DNA of 64,000 nucleotides from Cytophagales bacterium. GTDB lineage: Bacteria; Bacteroidota; Bacteroidia; Cytophagales; Cyclobacteriaceae. The position numbers and the translations under genes were made by a program. The stretch is from positions 38,421-102,420 of the forward strand of contig JAAFHY010000004.1 of assembly GCA_013298505.1 (NCBI GenBank), given 5' to 3'. Below, piece by piece: positions 8,089 to 15,752 of the stretch. The notes beneath the pieces were generated by a model. That model was not told where the DNA came from. It did no database searches and was given only the letters and a program-made list of their open reading frames with translations. Each line of letters opens with the position of its first letter. The first letter of the stretch is position 1.

Positions 8089-8928
8089 ATGGAGCGGCTC
8101 TTTAAATTCCTGTTTGAGTATAGGGCTTTCTTTACATTTCTTTTGCTAGAGTCGTTTTGTATTTGGATGGTAGTTGAAAACAATCAATACCAAAGCACTA
8201 CTTATTTTAATACATCAAATCGGATTGCAGCCAATATCATTAGCACTTCACAGCAAGTGCGCGATTATTTCGCGTTGGGTGAAATCAACACCAATTTAGC
8301 AAACGAAAACGCCAGCTTACGCAAAAAGCTAGATCAACAAAGTCACGCGCTTCAGTCGATTGAATTGGCTCAATTTAAAGATACGTTGTTAATCAACCGA
8401 TTTGAATATGTAAGTGCCAAGGTGATAAACAATTCTACAAGGCAATACAAAAATTTTATTACCATCAATCGGGGTAGCACGTTTGGCCTTGAACCGGGCA
8501 TGGCGGTAATCAGTCAGTGGGGCGTGGTGGGAAAAGTAAAATCCGTTTCGGCAAACTATGCCGTGCTCATTTCGCTTTTGAATATCGATGACCAAGTGTC
8601 TAGTAAAATAAAACGCACAGGTCATTTTGGAACCGTGCAGTGGGATGGCCTAGATGCGAGCGTTGTAGACTTGAAATATATACCGCGGCACGTAGCGCCC
8701 ATCGTTGGCGATACCATCGTTACCTCGGGCTACAATGCCGTTTTTCCCGAAGGAATTTTAATTGGCTTCATTAAAGAAGTAAAATTATCAGAAGAGTCGC
8801 CCTTTCACCAGATTAAAGTTGAGTTGTCACAAGATTTCGGAAAGCTTTCGTATGTAGAAGTAGTAAAATCTAATTTAAAGAAAGAGCAAGACTCGCTCGA
8901 AGTTTTAACTAAAGGTATTCCTAAATGA
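8089..8928 (+). CDS. mreC: Rod shape-determining protein MreC
   Basis: A 279-residue bitopic protein of the elongasome. An N-terminal membrane segment (FLFEYRAFFTFLLLESFCIW, about 6-25) is followed by a heptad-like coil (LANENASLRKKLDQQSHAL) and the periplasmic beta-rich domain with ITINRGSTFGLEPGMAVI, which is typical MreC. It links MreB inside to PBP2 in the periplasm. The stop overlaps the mreD start as ATGA. I use the ATG at 8089; an overlapping ATG at 8085 is in another frame. Confidence 0.95.
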   Translation: MERLFKFLFEYRAFFTFLLLESFCIWMVVENNQYQSTTYFNTSNRIAANIISTSQQVRDYFALGEINTNLANENASLRKKLDQQSHALQSIELAQFKDTLLINRFEYVSAKVINNSTRQYKNFITINRGSTFGLEPGMAVISQWGVVGKVKSVSANYAVLISLLNIDDQVSSKIKRTGHFGTVQWDGLDASVVDLKYIPRHVAPIVGDTIVTSGYNAVFPEGILIGFIKEVKLSEESPFHQIKVELSQDFGKLSYVEVVKSNLKKEQDSLEVLTKGIPK

Positions 8929-9437
8929 GTAGGTCAGGCATCGCTCAGTTTATTTTATTTTTTGTGTATGCCCTTGCACAAATTCTCTTATTGAAAAACC
9001 TGGTGTTGTTCAATTCTGCATTTTGCCTTCTCTACGTTTTGTTTATTCTGCTTCTGCCTGTTGAAACAAACAACTTATTGGTAATGCTAGCAGGATTTTT
9101 ACTCGGCTTTACCATTGATGTGTTTTACGATAGTTTAGGGATGCATGCGCTGGCCCTGGTGGCATTATCTTACTTACGCAATTATTGGCTTGGCGTTATT
9201 ACCCCGCAAGGCGGATATGACATAGGGTTGCCACCCACTATTTCCTCCTATGGCCTTCAATGGTTTTTGGTGTACACCATTCCGCTCATTTTCATCCATC
9301 ATTTTATTTTGTTCTTTGTTGAAGTGGCAGGGTTCTCATTTTTTTGGTTTACCATGCTTAAAGTAATGATGAGCCTGCTGTTTACATTGGTGGCAATACT
9401 TCTCTTACAATATTTAACCGTGAGCAGGCGCAGATGA
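8925..9437 (+). CDS. mreD: Rod shape-determining protein MreD
   Basis: A 170-residue integral membrane protein with about five hydrophobic segments (ILFFVYALAQILLLKNLVLF, LVMLAGFLLGFTIDVFYD and others). The GFTIDVFYDSLGMHALALV stretch, with an acidic pair in the membrane region followed by glycine and histidine, fits MreD, as does its place between mreC and mrdA. It joins its neighbours through ATGA overlaps at both ends, indicating tight translational coupling. Sequence conservation in this family is low, so the call rests mainly on order and topology. Confidence 0.92.
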   Translation: MSRSGIAQFILFFVYALAQILLLKNLVLFNSAFCLLYVLFILLLPVETNNLLVMLAGFLLGFTIDVFYDSLGMHALALVALSYLRNYWLGVITPQGGYDIGLPPTISSYGLQWFLVYTIPLIFIHHFILFFVEVAGFSFFWFTMLKVMMSLLFTLVAILLLQYLTVSRRR

Positions 9438-11248
9438 ACGAAGGACGAAAAGAAATACTGCAATTGGTTTTTGTGTTGGTGGCCATCATCTTCTTGATTA
9501 AACTTTTTTTTATTCAAGTGCTGGATAATAAGTATGCCGAGCTAGCCGATAGCAATGCCATTCTACGGCAAGTGGAATATCCCTTCCGTGGATTGATAAA
9601 AGATAGAAATGGTAAACTGATCGTATTCAACACACCTGAATATGATGTAACGGTAATTTTGAAAGAAGTCAAAAATTTCGATACCGCTTATTTCTGTCGT
9701 GTTTTTGAAATCTCGCGCGAGGAGGTAAGAAAGCGATTTAAAGAGATGAAATCGCGCAAAGAATTTTCGCCCGTAAAGCCAACTCTTTTTATCGACCAAC
9801 TCTCCAACGAAGATTTTGCCAAAGTGCAAGATCGCCTCGATGACTTTTCTGGATTTTACATTGAAGCCCGAACAACCCGAGCGTACAGCACCAACGCCCT
9901 GGCCAACGCCCTTGGCTACGTAAGTGAAATTAGTAAAGACCGATTAGAGAACGATGCCGATAAAATTTATAAGCAAGGCGATTACATTGGCCAAAGTGGA
10001 ATCGAAGCATTTTACGAAGAGCAATTGCGCGGTAAACGGGGTATTCGTTTTAAACTTAGAAATGTTAAAGGCATCGAGAAGGGATCTTTTAAAGATGGCG
10101 CGTACGATACCCTCTCTGTGCCAGGGCAAGATTTAATTACTGGAATTGATTTAGACTTACAGCTATATGGTGAGCGATTGATGCAAGGAAAATCGGGAAG
10201 CATTGCGGCCATCGAGCCATCGACTGGCGAAGTGTTGGCACTCGTATCGGGCCCTTCTTATGATCCCACACTTCTGACGGGAAAAAACTACAGCTCTAAT
10301 TTTAAATTTATCAGCACCGATTCGATGAAGCCTTTATTCAATCGGCCGTTGATGGCGCAGTATCGGCCGGGTTCGATTTTTAAAATAGCCCAAGCCATGA
10401 CAGCCTTGCAAGAAGGTGTGATTACACCCGATACTCGGTTCAGGTGCGATAAATCTTTAATCGGCTGCCACGCTGGCCATGATAATCAAGATTTGAGAGG
10501 TGCCATTGCCAACTCGTGCAACCCTTACTTTTTTGCCACGCTGCGCAAAATGCTTAACAAAAATATTTCTAATTCTCCATTTGAAGATACGCGCATTGGA
10601 TTAGCCGAGTGGAATAAGCACATCAATAGCTTTGGTTTTGGAAATAGACTGGGCATCGATTTGCCCAATGAAAAAAATGGATTGATACCCACTCCGGCAC
10701 ATTATGACAAAGCGTATAACAATCGGCCATGGAAATTTTCTAACATTTACTCTATTGCCATTGGCGAAGGTGAAAATCTCGTTGTGCCCATTCAAATGGC
10801 AAACTTTGCAGCTACCATCGCAAACCGTGGTTTTTATTATGTGCCTCACTTGGTCAAAGCTATTGGCAAAGATGGAAAGCCACTGCCGCAGTATACCGAG
10901 CGGCAATACACCACTATTGATTCGGCTTATTTTAAAATTGCTGTAGATGCCATGCAACAAGTAGTCGAAACGGGCACTGGGCAATACCGCGCACGGCTTG
11001 CCGATGTGATTGTATGCGGAAAAACAGGTACGGTGCAAAACGATCCACTACCAGCACACTCTGTTTTTATAGCCTTTGCTCCACGCGATAATCCTAAAAT
11101 TGCTATTTCTGTTTATGTAGAAGATGCCGGCCAAGGCGCACGTGCCGCGGCTTCAATTGCTAGCCTCATGATCGAAAAATATTTGTTTGGAAAAACCAAG
11201 CGCCAGTTTATTGAAGACTACGTATTGATTGGAAAATTCTTAGACTAA
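9434..11248 (+). CDS. mrdA: Penicillin-binding protein 2, elongation transpeptidase
   Basis: A 604-residue class B penicillin-binding protein that cross-links peptidoglycan during rod elongation. One N-terminal membrane anchor (ILQLVFVLVAIIFLIKLFFI) is followed by the dimerisation/pedestal region and the transpeptidase domain. Active-site motifs are present: SxxK as SIFK in RPGSIFKIAQ near residue 314, SxN as SCN in ANSCNPYFF near 361, and KTG in CGKTGTVQN near 530. Length is normal for PBP2. It overlaps mreD by ATGA and precedes rodA by four bases; PBP2 and RodA act as a polymerase-transpeptidase pair. Confidence 0.96.
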   Translation: MNEGRKEILQLVFVLVAIIFLIKLFFIQVLDNKYAELADSNAILRQVEYPFRGLIKDRNGKLIVFNTPEYDVTVILKEVKNFDTAYFCRVFEISREEVRKRFKEMKSRKEFSPVKPTLFIDQLSNEDFAKVQDRLDDFSGFYIEARTTRAYSTNALANALGYVSEISKDRLENDADKIYKQGDYIGQSGIEAFYEEQLRGKRGIRFKLRNVKGIEKGSFKDGAYDTLSVPGQDLITGIDLDLQLYGERLMQGKSGSIAAIEPSTGEVLALVSGPSYDPTLLTGKNYSSNFKFISTDSMKPLFNRPLMAQYRPGSIFKIAQAMTALQEGVITPDTRFRCDKSLIGCHAGHDNQDLRGAIANSCNPYFFATLRKMLNKNISNSPFEDTRIGLAEWNKHINSFGFGNRLGIDLPNEKNGLIPTPAHYDKAYNNRPWKFSNIYSIAIGEGENLVVPIQMANFAATIANRGFYYVPHLVKAIGKDGKPLPQYTERQYTTIDSAYFKIAVDAMQQVVETGTGQYRARLADVIVCGKTGTVQNDPLPAHSVFIAFAPRDNPKIAISVYVEDAGQGARAAASIASLMIEKYLFGKTKRQFIEDYVLIGKFLD

Positions 11249-11252
11249 CGGC

Positions 11253-12527
11253 ATGAGACGAGACGATGACATTAGCGGAAGTTTAGATTGGCCAACCATT
11301 TTCCTTTTCATAGCACTCGTTCTGCTGGGCTGGCTAAATATATTCGCAGCCATCTACGATGAAACGGCCAATCAAACAATTTGGGATTTGTCGCTCAGTT
11401 CGGGCAGACAGCTCATGTTTATTGCGGCAGCAATTATCATTATAGTAGGCATCGTAATTATTGATATGCGTTTCTACGAAACGTTCGCCTATCTTTTTTA
11501 TGGAGCTATACTCATCATGCTTTTTCTGGTCCCATTTATCGGCAAAGAAGTAGGCGGAAATAAAGCATGGATTGGAGTAGGTTCGTTTGGCGTGCAGCCT
11601 TCTGAGTTTGCTAAGTTTATTACCGCGTTGGCCGTTGCCAAGTTTGTGGGCTCAGTCGGATTTAGAATGGACAACCTCCGCAACCAAGCTATTTTATTTG
11701 CGCTGATCGGCATCCCCATTATTCTTATTCAACTTCAAAAAGATACGGGCACAGCACTCGTGTTCACTTCGTTTGTGTTGGTGTTTTACCGCGAGGGTAT
11801 GTCACCCTTTATTTTAATTGTGGGTATCTGTGCTGCTACTATTTTTATTCTTACACTGCTAATCCCCAACCAATGGTACTTGCACGGGTCCATCGCACTT
11901 ATTTTAGCTGGCCTAATTTATTTTGGCAAGAAGAAATTTAAACGGATTGCTATTTTAACCATTGGGGCATTGCTGATTAGTGGCGTAATTGAAAGCGTAG
12001 ACTATGTGGTTAACGATGTGCTAAAGCCGCACCAGCAAAACAGGGTAAAAGTGTTGATCAATCCAGATATAGATCCGCTTGGTGTGGGATGGAACGTAAC
12101 GCAATCTAAAATTGCTATTGGTAGTGGGGGTTTTTTTGGGAAGGGATTTTTGAAAGGAACACAAACAAAGTTTGATTTTGTTCCGAAACAAAGCACCGAT
12201 TTTATTTTTTGCACGATTGGTGAAGAGTTCGGCTGGGTTGGAAGCGTGGTGGTGATAGCACTTTTTGTTGCCTTGATGCTTCGAGTTGTTTTTTTGGCTG
12301 AACGCCAGAAAAGTCGATTTGCCAGAACCTATGGCTACAGCGTGGCTTGTATTTTATTTTTTCACTTTGCAATTAATATCGGCATGACCGTTGGCCTTTT
12401 TCCGGTAATCGGAATTCCGTTGCCGTTTTTTAGTTATGGTGGTTCCTCGTTGTGGGGCTTCACCATCCTCTTATTTATTTTATTGAAGCTAGATGCTCAT
12501 AGAGGAGAGATGCTGCAACGAGTATAG
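11253..12527 (+). CDS. rodA: Peptidoglycan glycosyltransferase RodA
   Basis: A 424-residue SEDS-family membrane enzyme that polymerises lipid II into glycan strands with PBP2. Family stretches include WIGVGSFGVQPSEFAKF, LQKDTGTALVFTSFVLVFYR, DFVPKQSTDFIFCTIGEEFG and the C-terminal GIPLPFFSYGGSS. About ten membrane segments can be seen. It is the last gene of the mre operon and converges with the minus-strand gene that follows, with only 15 bases between stops, so I see little room for a separate terminator. Confidence 0.96.
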   Translation: MRRDDDISGSLDWPTIFLFIALVLLGWLNIFAAIYDETANQTIWDLSLSSGRQLMFIAAAIIIIVGIVIIDMRFYETFAYLFYGAILIMLFLVPFIGKEVGGNKAWIGVGSFGVQPSEFAKFITALAVAKFVGSVGFRMDNLRNQAILFALIGIPIILIQLQKDTGTALVFTSFVLVFYREGMSPFILIVGICAATIFILTLLIPNQWYLHGSIALILAGLIYFGKKKFKRIAILTIGALLISGVIESVDYVVNDVLKPHQQNRVKVLINPDIDPLGVGWNVTQSKIAIGSGGFFGKGFLKGTQTKFDFVPKQSTDFIFCTIGEEFGWVGSVVVIALFVALMLRVVFLAERQKSRFARTYGYSVACILFFHFAINIGMTVGLFPVIGIPLPFFSYGGSSLWGFTILLFILLKLDAHRGEMLQRV

Positions 12528-12542
12528 TTTAAATAAAACGCG

Positions 12543-13511
12543 TTAACTAAATCGTTTGGTAAGTACTTCCAAGAACTCTTCGTACTCTTCGCTTTCTCTG
12601 TCCCACGTAGGGTGGGCTTCGCCAATAAATGCAAGGGCGTGGTTTAAGGTTTCGAGCGAGTCGATCTTATCGATTACTTCAGAAAAAATTTCAAAGTCTC
12701 CTTTAAACAGGATTTTTGTAAACATAAATTTCTGATTGATCGTAAGGCTTTCTTTTAGCTTGCTTACTTTTTGCCGAGCCAAATTTTCGGTCACGGTTGG
12801 TTTGGTTTCGGTCGCATTCACCACCTCGCGCTTTGGGTGGTTGATGGGTTTAGGTTCTACTGGGCGCGCACTTATTTTTGCTTCAAATAATCGTTCAACT
12901 TGTAACGGTACAAGCTTCGAGAATTGATTTAAGTATGCGTCAAAATCGGCTGGTGTAAAATTAACTTCTTCGAGAATAGAGTCGAGCATGCCAAATGCTT
13001 CGTTGCCAGTAATGACATCTCGCTTTTGTTGCTCTAGTTTTGAAACCAATTTTTCGAGCGGTGCCTGATTGATTCGCAGGTATTTTACCTCATTTTTTAA
13101 AAAGTCCGTTTTAAGATAACCTTTACCATACCGATCGAGCGTGTCAGAATAGAAATCGTATGGGGCAAGTATTAGGTAAATGGTTTTAGTAACGGCTGTT
13201 TCGAGTAAGGGAAGAAAATCTTTTCGGTTAACCGAAATATGATTGGAGAGTGTATTTTGGTAGTGAACGAGTGCCTCTTTTACAATTGATGAATTATAAT
13301 CAAAATACGGGCTTTTCAATTTCTCTGCTTCTTGTTTCCAAGCGTGCATCAATTCGCGAACGATAAACAAGTTGACTTGCTTTACTTCGCAAAGGGTAAG
13401 TATTTCGGGTCCGCTGATGGTTTCTTTTTTACTGAAAAAAAGATCAGCTAATTTAGAAGCATATTGCTCGCTATATTGCCCGATTGCTTGTGAGCTGATT
13501 TTTTCGTCCAT
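12543..13511 (-). CDS. Conserved hypothetical protein, cytoplasmic
   Basis: A 322-residue protein without signal peptide or membrane segment. It is rich in charged residues and looks mostly helical. The central region (about 215-245) is proline- and lysine-rich and probably an unstructured linker. The C-terminal part, INQKFMFTKILFKGDFEIF then WDRESEEYEEFLEVLTKRF, resembles a motif I recall ending many unnamed Bacteroidota proteins, so this end may be a shared interaction module. It is divergent from the ferredoxin gene with 27 bases between the starts. Function unknown. Confidence 0.8.
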   Translation of the reverse strand: MDEKISSQAIGQYSEQYASKLADLFFSKKETISGPEILTLCEVKQVNLFIVRELMHAWKQEAEKLKSPYFDYNSSIVKEALVHYQNTLSNHISVNRKDFLPLLETAVTKTIYLILAPYDFYSDTLDRYGKGYLKTDFLKNEVKYLRINQAPLEKLVSKLEQQKRDVITGNEAFGMLDSILEEVNFTPADFDAYLNQFSKLVPLQVERLFEAKISARPVEPKPINHPKREVVNATETKPTVTENLARQKVSKLKESLTINQKFMFTKILFKGDFEIFSEVIDKIDSLETLNHALAFIGEAHPTWDRESEEYEEFLEVLTKRFS

Positions 13512-13538
13512 AGGTTTAACTCTACTACATCGTTAAAG

Positions 13539-13862
13539 ATGCCAAAGATAGTAATTGAAAATAGGAGTGGAAAAGAAGTAATGTTTCAGGGGCAATCTCG
13601 CTCTATTTTAGCGCTGCTGCAAGCCGAACGAGTAGATTGGATGCACGCTTGTGGCGGAAAAGGCCGATGTACCACGTGCAAGTTTACCATAGTAAGCGGA
13701 GCCGAATACCTCTCGCCAGTTACCCATCACGAGTTGCGCTATCGGCAGCAAGGCCTCTTGCGCGATAACGAGCGACTGGCCTGCCAAGTACGGACGGTGG
13801 ACGATTTAGTGATACGAGTACCTGAGGAAGGCAAGTTGCCTCATATCAAGTACAACTTGTAA
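13539..13862 (+). CDS. 2Fe-2S ferredoxin
   Basis: A 107-residue electron carrier. Cluster ligands appear to be cysteines 38, 44, 47 and 82 in HACGGKGRCTTCK and LACQVR. The CX5CX2C spacing is that of adrenodoxin-type rather than plant-type ferredoxins. The N-terminal beta-grasp part carries a usual ubiquitin-like pattern. No reductase or oxygenase is adjacent, so the partner is not known. It precedes tdk by 54 bases. The family call is firm; the role is open. Confidence 0.9.
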   Translation: MPKIVIENRSGKEVMFQGQSRSILALLQAERVDWMHACGGKGRCTTCKFTIVSGAEYLSPVTHHELRYRQQGLLRDNERLACQVRTVDDLVIRVPEEGKLPHIKYNL

Positions 13863-13916
13863 TGCAAGACCCCGATTTCATACTCGTAAACTCAAACCTA
13901 ATTTTTACATTGCACA

Positions 13917-14513
13917 ATGTTTATAGAGCCACACATTGGTAGAAATACAAGGACCGAAAAAAACGGATGGATAGAAGTGGTTTGTGGCTGTATGTTTTCG
14001 GGCAAAACCGAAGAGCTGATTCGCAGATTAAACAGGGCATTGATTGCAAAACAAAAAGTAGAGATTTTCAAACCCGCTATTGATAAACGCTACGATGATC
14101 AAAAGATCGTTTCCCACAGCGAGCGTGAAATCCGCTCAACGCCTGTAAATTTTGCAGGCGATATTTTGTTGCTGGCTGGCGATTGCGATGTGGTGGGTAT
14201 TGATGAGGCTCAATTTTTTGATGATGCTATTGTGGATGTTTGCAACGCCTTGGCCAATGCAGGCAAGCGTGTAATTGTTGCCGGATTAGATATGGATTAT
14301 GAGGGAAAGCCGTTCGGCCCCATGCCTAATTTATTGGCCATTGCAGAATTTGTAACAAAAGTACACGCCATCTGCGCCCAAACGGGCGAGTTGGCATCTT
14401 TTTCTTTTCGCCTGACTGATAGCAAATCGAAAGTATTGCTGGGCGAAAAAGATAAGTACGAAGCCCGGAGCAGAAATGCTTTTATAACGGGTCAAGATGA
14501 AAAACTGAAGTAA
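13917..14513 (+). CDS. tdk: Thymidine kinase, zinc cysteines reduced
   Basis: A 198-residue type II thymidine kinase that phosphorylates thymidine with ATP for the salvage pathway. Walker A is [12 protein letters not shown], the DEAQFF motif supplies the catalytic acidic residue, and [20 protein letters not shown] is the usual glycine-rich substrate part. The C-terminal zinc ribbon normally has four cysteines; here only [13 protein letters not shown] and SRNAFITG remain, so at least three ligands are missing. Either the zinc site is lost in this branch or replaced. Length is otherwise normal. recO follows after 19 bases. Confidence 0.94.
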   Translation: MFIEPHIGRNTRTEKNGWIEVVCGCMFSGKTEELIRRLNRALIAKQKVEIFKPAIDKRYDDQKIVSHSEREIRSTPVNFAGDILLLAGDCDVVGIDEAQFFDDAIVDVCNALANAGKRVIVAGLDMDYEGKPFGPMPNLLAIAEFVTKVHAICAQTGELASFSFRLTDSKSKVLLGEKDKYEARSRNAFITGQDEKLK

Positions 14514-14532
14514 GGTATTTTAAAATTTATAA

Positions 14533-15201
14533 GTGCTTCATAAAACACGAGGGATCGTTTTTAGATTTACTAAGTACGCTGAAACCTCTATCATCGTAAC
14601 TGTATTTACCGAGCAGTTTGGCATTCAAACCTACATTGTAAACAATGTGCGCAGTAAATCAGCAAAGGGAAAAATTGCGCTTTACCAGCCACTCACGCTA
14701 TTAGATTTGGTGGTTTATCATAAGGAAAGCGCATCCATCTTGCGGATCAAAGAAGTTCGGTGTGTGCATCCTTACCAAACGATTACGAGCAATTTTAAAA
14801 AATCAACAATCGCCTTGTTCTTAACCGAAATGATTAACAAAGCCATCAAAGAGCAAACCCACGCCCGCGAAATTTGCGATTTTTTGTTCGATTCATTTAT
14901 TACGTTGGACAGAGATCAAATACAAGTAGAAAACTTCCACCTTATTTTTTTAATCCAGCTAAGCAAGTTGCTTGGTTTTGGCCCTACGCACACATCCGAA
15001 ATCCTCACTCCATTTTTTTCAGACGATGAAGAAGAAAAAATCTTGAAGCAACTGCTAACGGCAACTTATCAGTCTACCCTTTTGATTAACCAAGCGCAAC
15101 GAAGAAATTTGCTCGATGTATTACTGCGTTTTTATGCTCAGCATATTGAAGGATTGGGTGAAATAAAATCGTTGGCGGTAGTGCGCGATTTAATAAACTA
15201 G
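14533..15201 (+). CDS. recO: DNA repair protein RecO
   Basis: A 222-residue recombination mediator that helps load RecA on SSB-coated single strands with RecF and RecR. The N-terminal OB-fold pattern LHKTRGIVFRFTKYAETSII is characteristic, and the rest is a helical domain with the FHLIFLIQLSKLLGFGP stretch seen in RecO. The start is a GTG at 14533, the only usable one before the conserved LHKTRGIV. The zinc-binding cysteines of some RecO proteins are not visible. The stop is two bases before the next ATG, indicating an operon with the thioesterase. Confidence 0.9.
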   Translation: MLHKTRGIVFRFTKYAETSIIVTVFTEQFGIQTYIVNNVRSKSAKGKIALYQPLTLLDLVVYHKESASILRIKEVRCVHPYQTITSNFKKSTIALFLTEMINKAIKEQTHAREICDFLFDSFITLDRDQIQVENFHLIFLIQLSKLLGFGPTHTSEILTPFFSDDEEEKILKQLLTATYQSTLLINQAQRRNLLDVLLRFYAQHIEGLGEIKSLAVVRDLIN

Positions 15202-15203
15202 AT

Positions 15204-15662
15204 ATGACAAAATTTGAAATACCCATTCAAGTGCGCTGGTCAGATATTGACCAGAACCGCCACCTGCGCCACTCCGCTTACTATGACTATGGTGCTACCA
15301 CCCGCATCGCTTGCTTTTCGCAACATGGACTGACTAATCTAAAATTTGAAGAACTGCGCATCGGCCCCATTTTGTTTAGAGAAGAAGCTATCTTTAAACG
15401 AGAGATAAAATTTGAAGATTTGGTTACAGTCGATTTAGTGGTAACAAAAGCCACCAAAGACTTTGCGCGGTGGAGCATTCGCCACCATATTTATAAAGAA
15501 GATAGAACGATTGCTGCAATTCTTAACATGGACGGTGCTTGGATAGACATGACCAAACGAAAGCTAGCCGTGCCTAATGAGTTTATACAAAACGTGTTTG
15601 TGGATTTTCCGAAAGCGGAGGATTTCTTATGGCTTCCAACTAAGCCATCAACTTCTCAATAA
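15204..15662 (+). CDS. Acyl-CoA thioesterase, 4HBT hotdog family
   Basis: A 152-residue hotdog-fold thioesterase. IQVRWSDIDQNRHLRHSAYY near the N terminus matches the 4-hydroxybenzoyl-CoA thioesterase pattern with the catalytic aspartate. It likely hydrolyses acyl-CoA esters in the cytoplasm; substrate unknown. Its start follows the recO stop by two bases. The last residues and the stop at 15660-15662 lie inside a copy of the moxR 3' end (15646-15697), which means this gene once overlapped moxR tail to tail. Confidence 0.88.
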   Translation: MTKFEIPIQVRWSDIDQNRHLRHSAYYDYGATTRIACFSQHGLTNLKFEELRIGPILFREEAIFKREIKFEDLVTVDLVVTKATKDFARWSIRHHIYKEDRTIAAILNMDGAWIDMTKRKLAVPNEFIQNVFVDFPKAEDFLWLPTKPSTSQ

Positions 15663-15697
15663 TGCTATCTACCGAAATGCCTTCTGCTTTAAAGTTT
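15646..15697. repeat. Direct repeat copy A: relic of the moxR 3' end
   Basis: The first 42 bases are identical to 20183-20224 inside moxR and the next ten (tttaaagttt) match 20231-20240; six bases (ctcggc) present in moxR are missing here. Read on the minus strand it encodes NFKAEGISVDSIIEKLMA and a stop, against NFKAEAEGISVDSIIEKLMM in the intact gene, so the deletion is in frame. The thioesterase stop lies within it. This is one border of the 4.5-kb inserted segment. Confidence 0.9.
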
Positions 15698-15752
15698 AAA
15701 ACTATACAAATACTCTTTTTGCAAAGAATTGAAAGTTGAGTTACTTTTAAAA

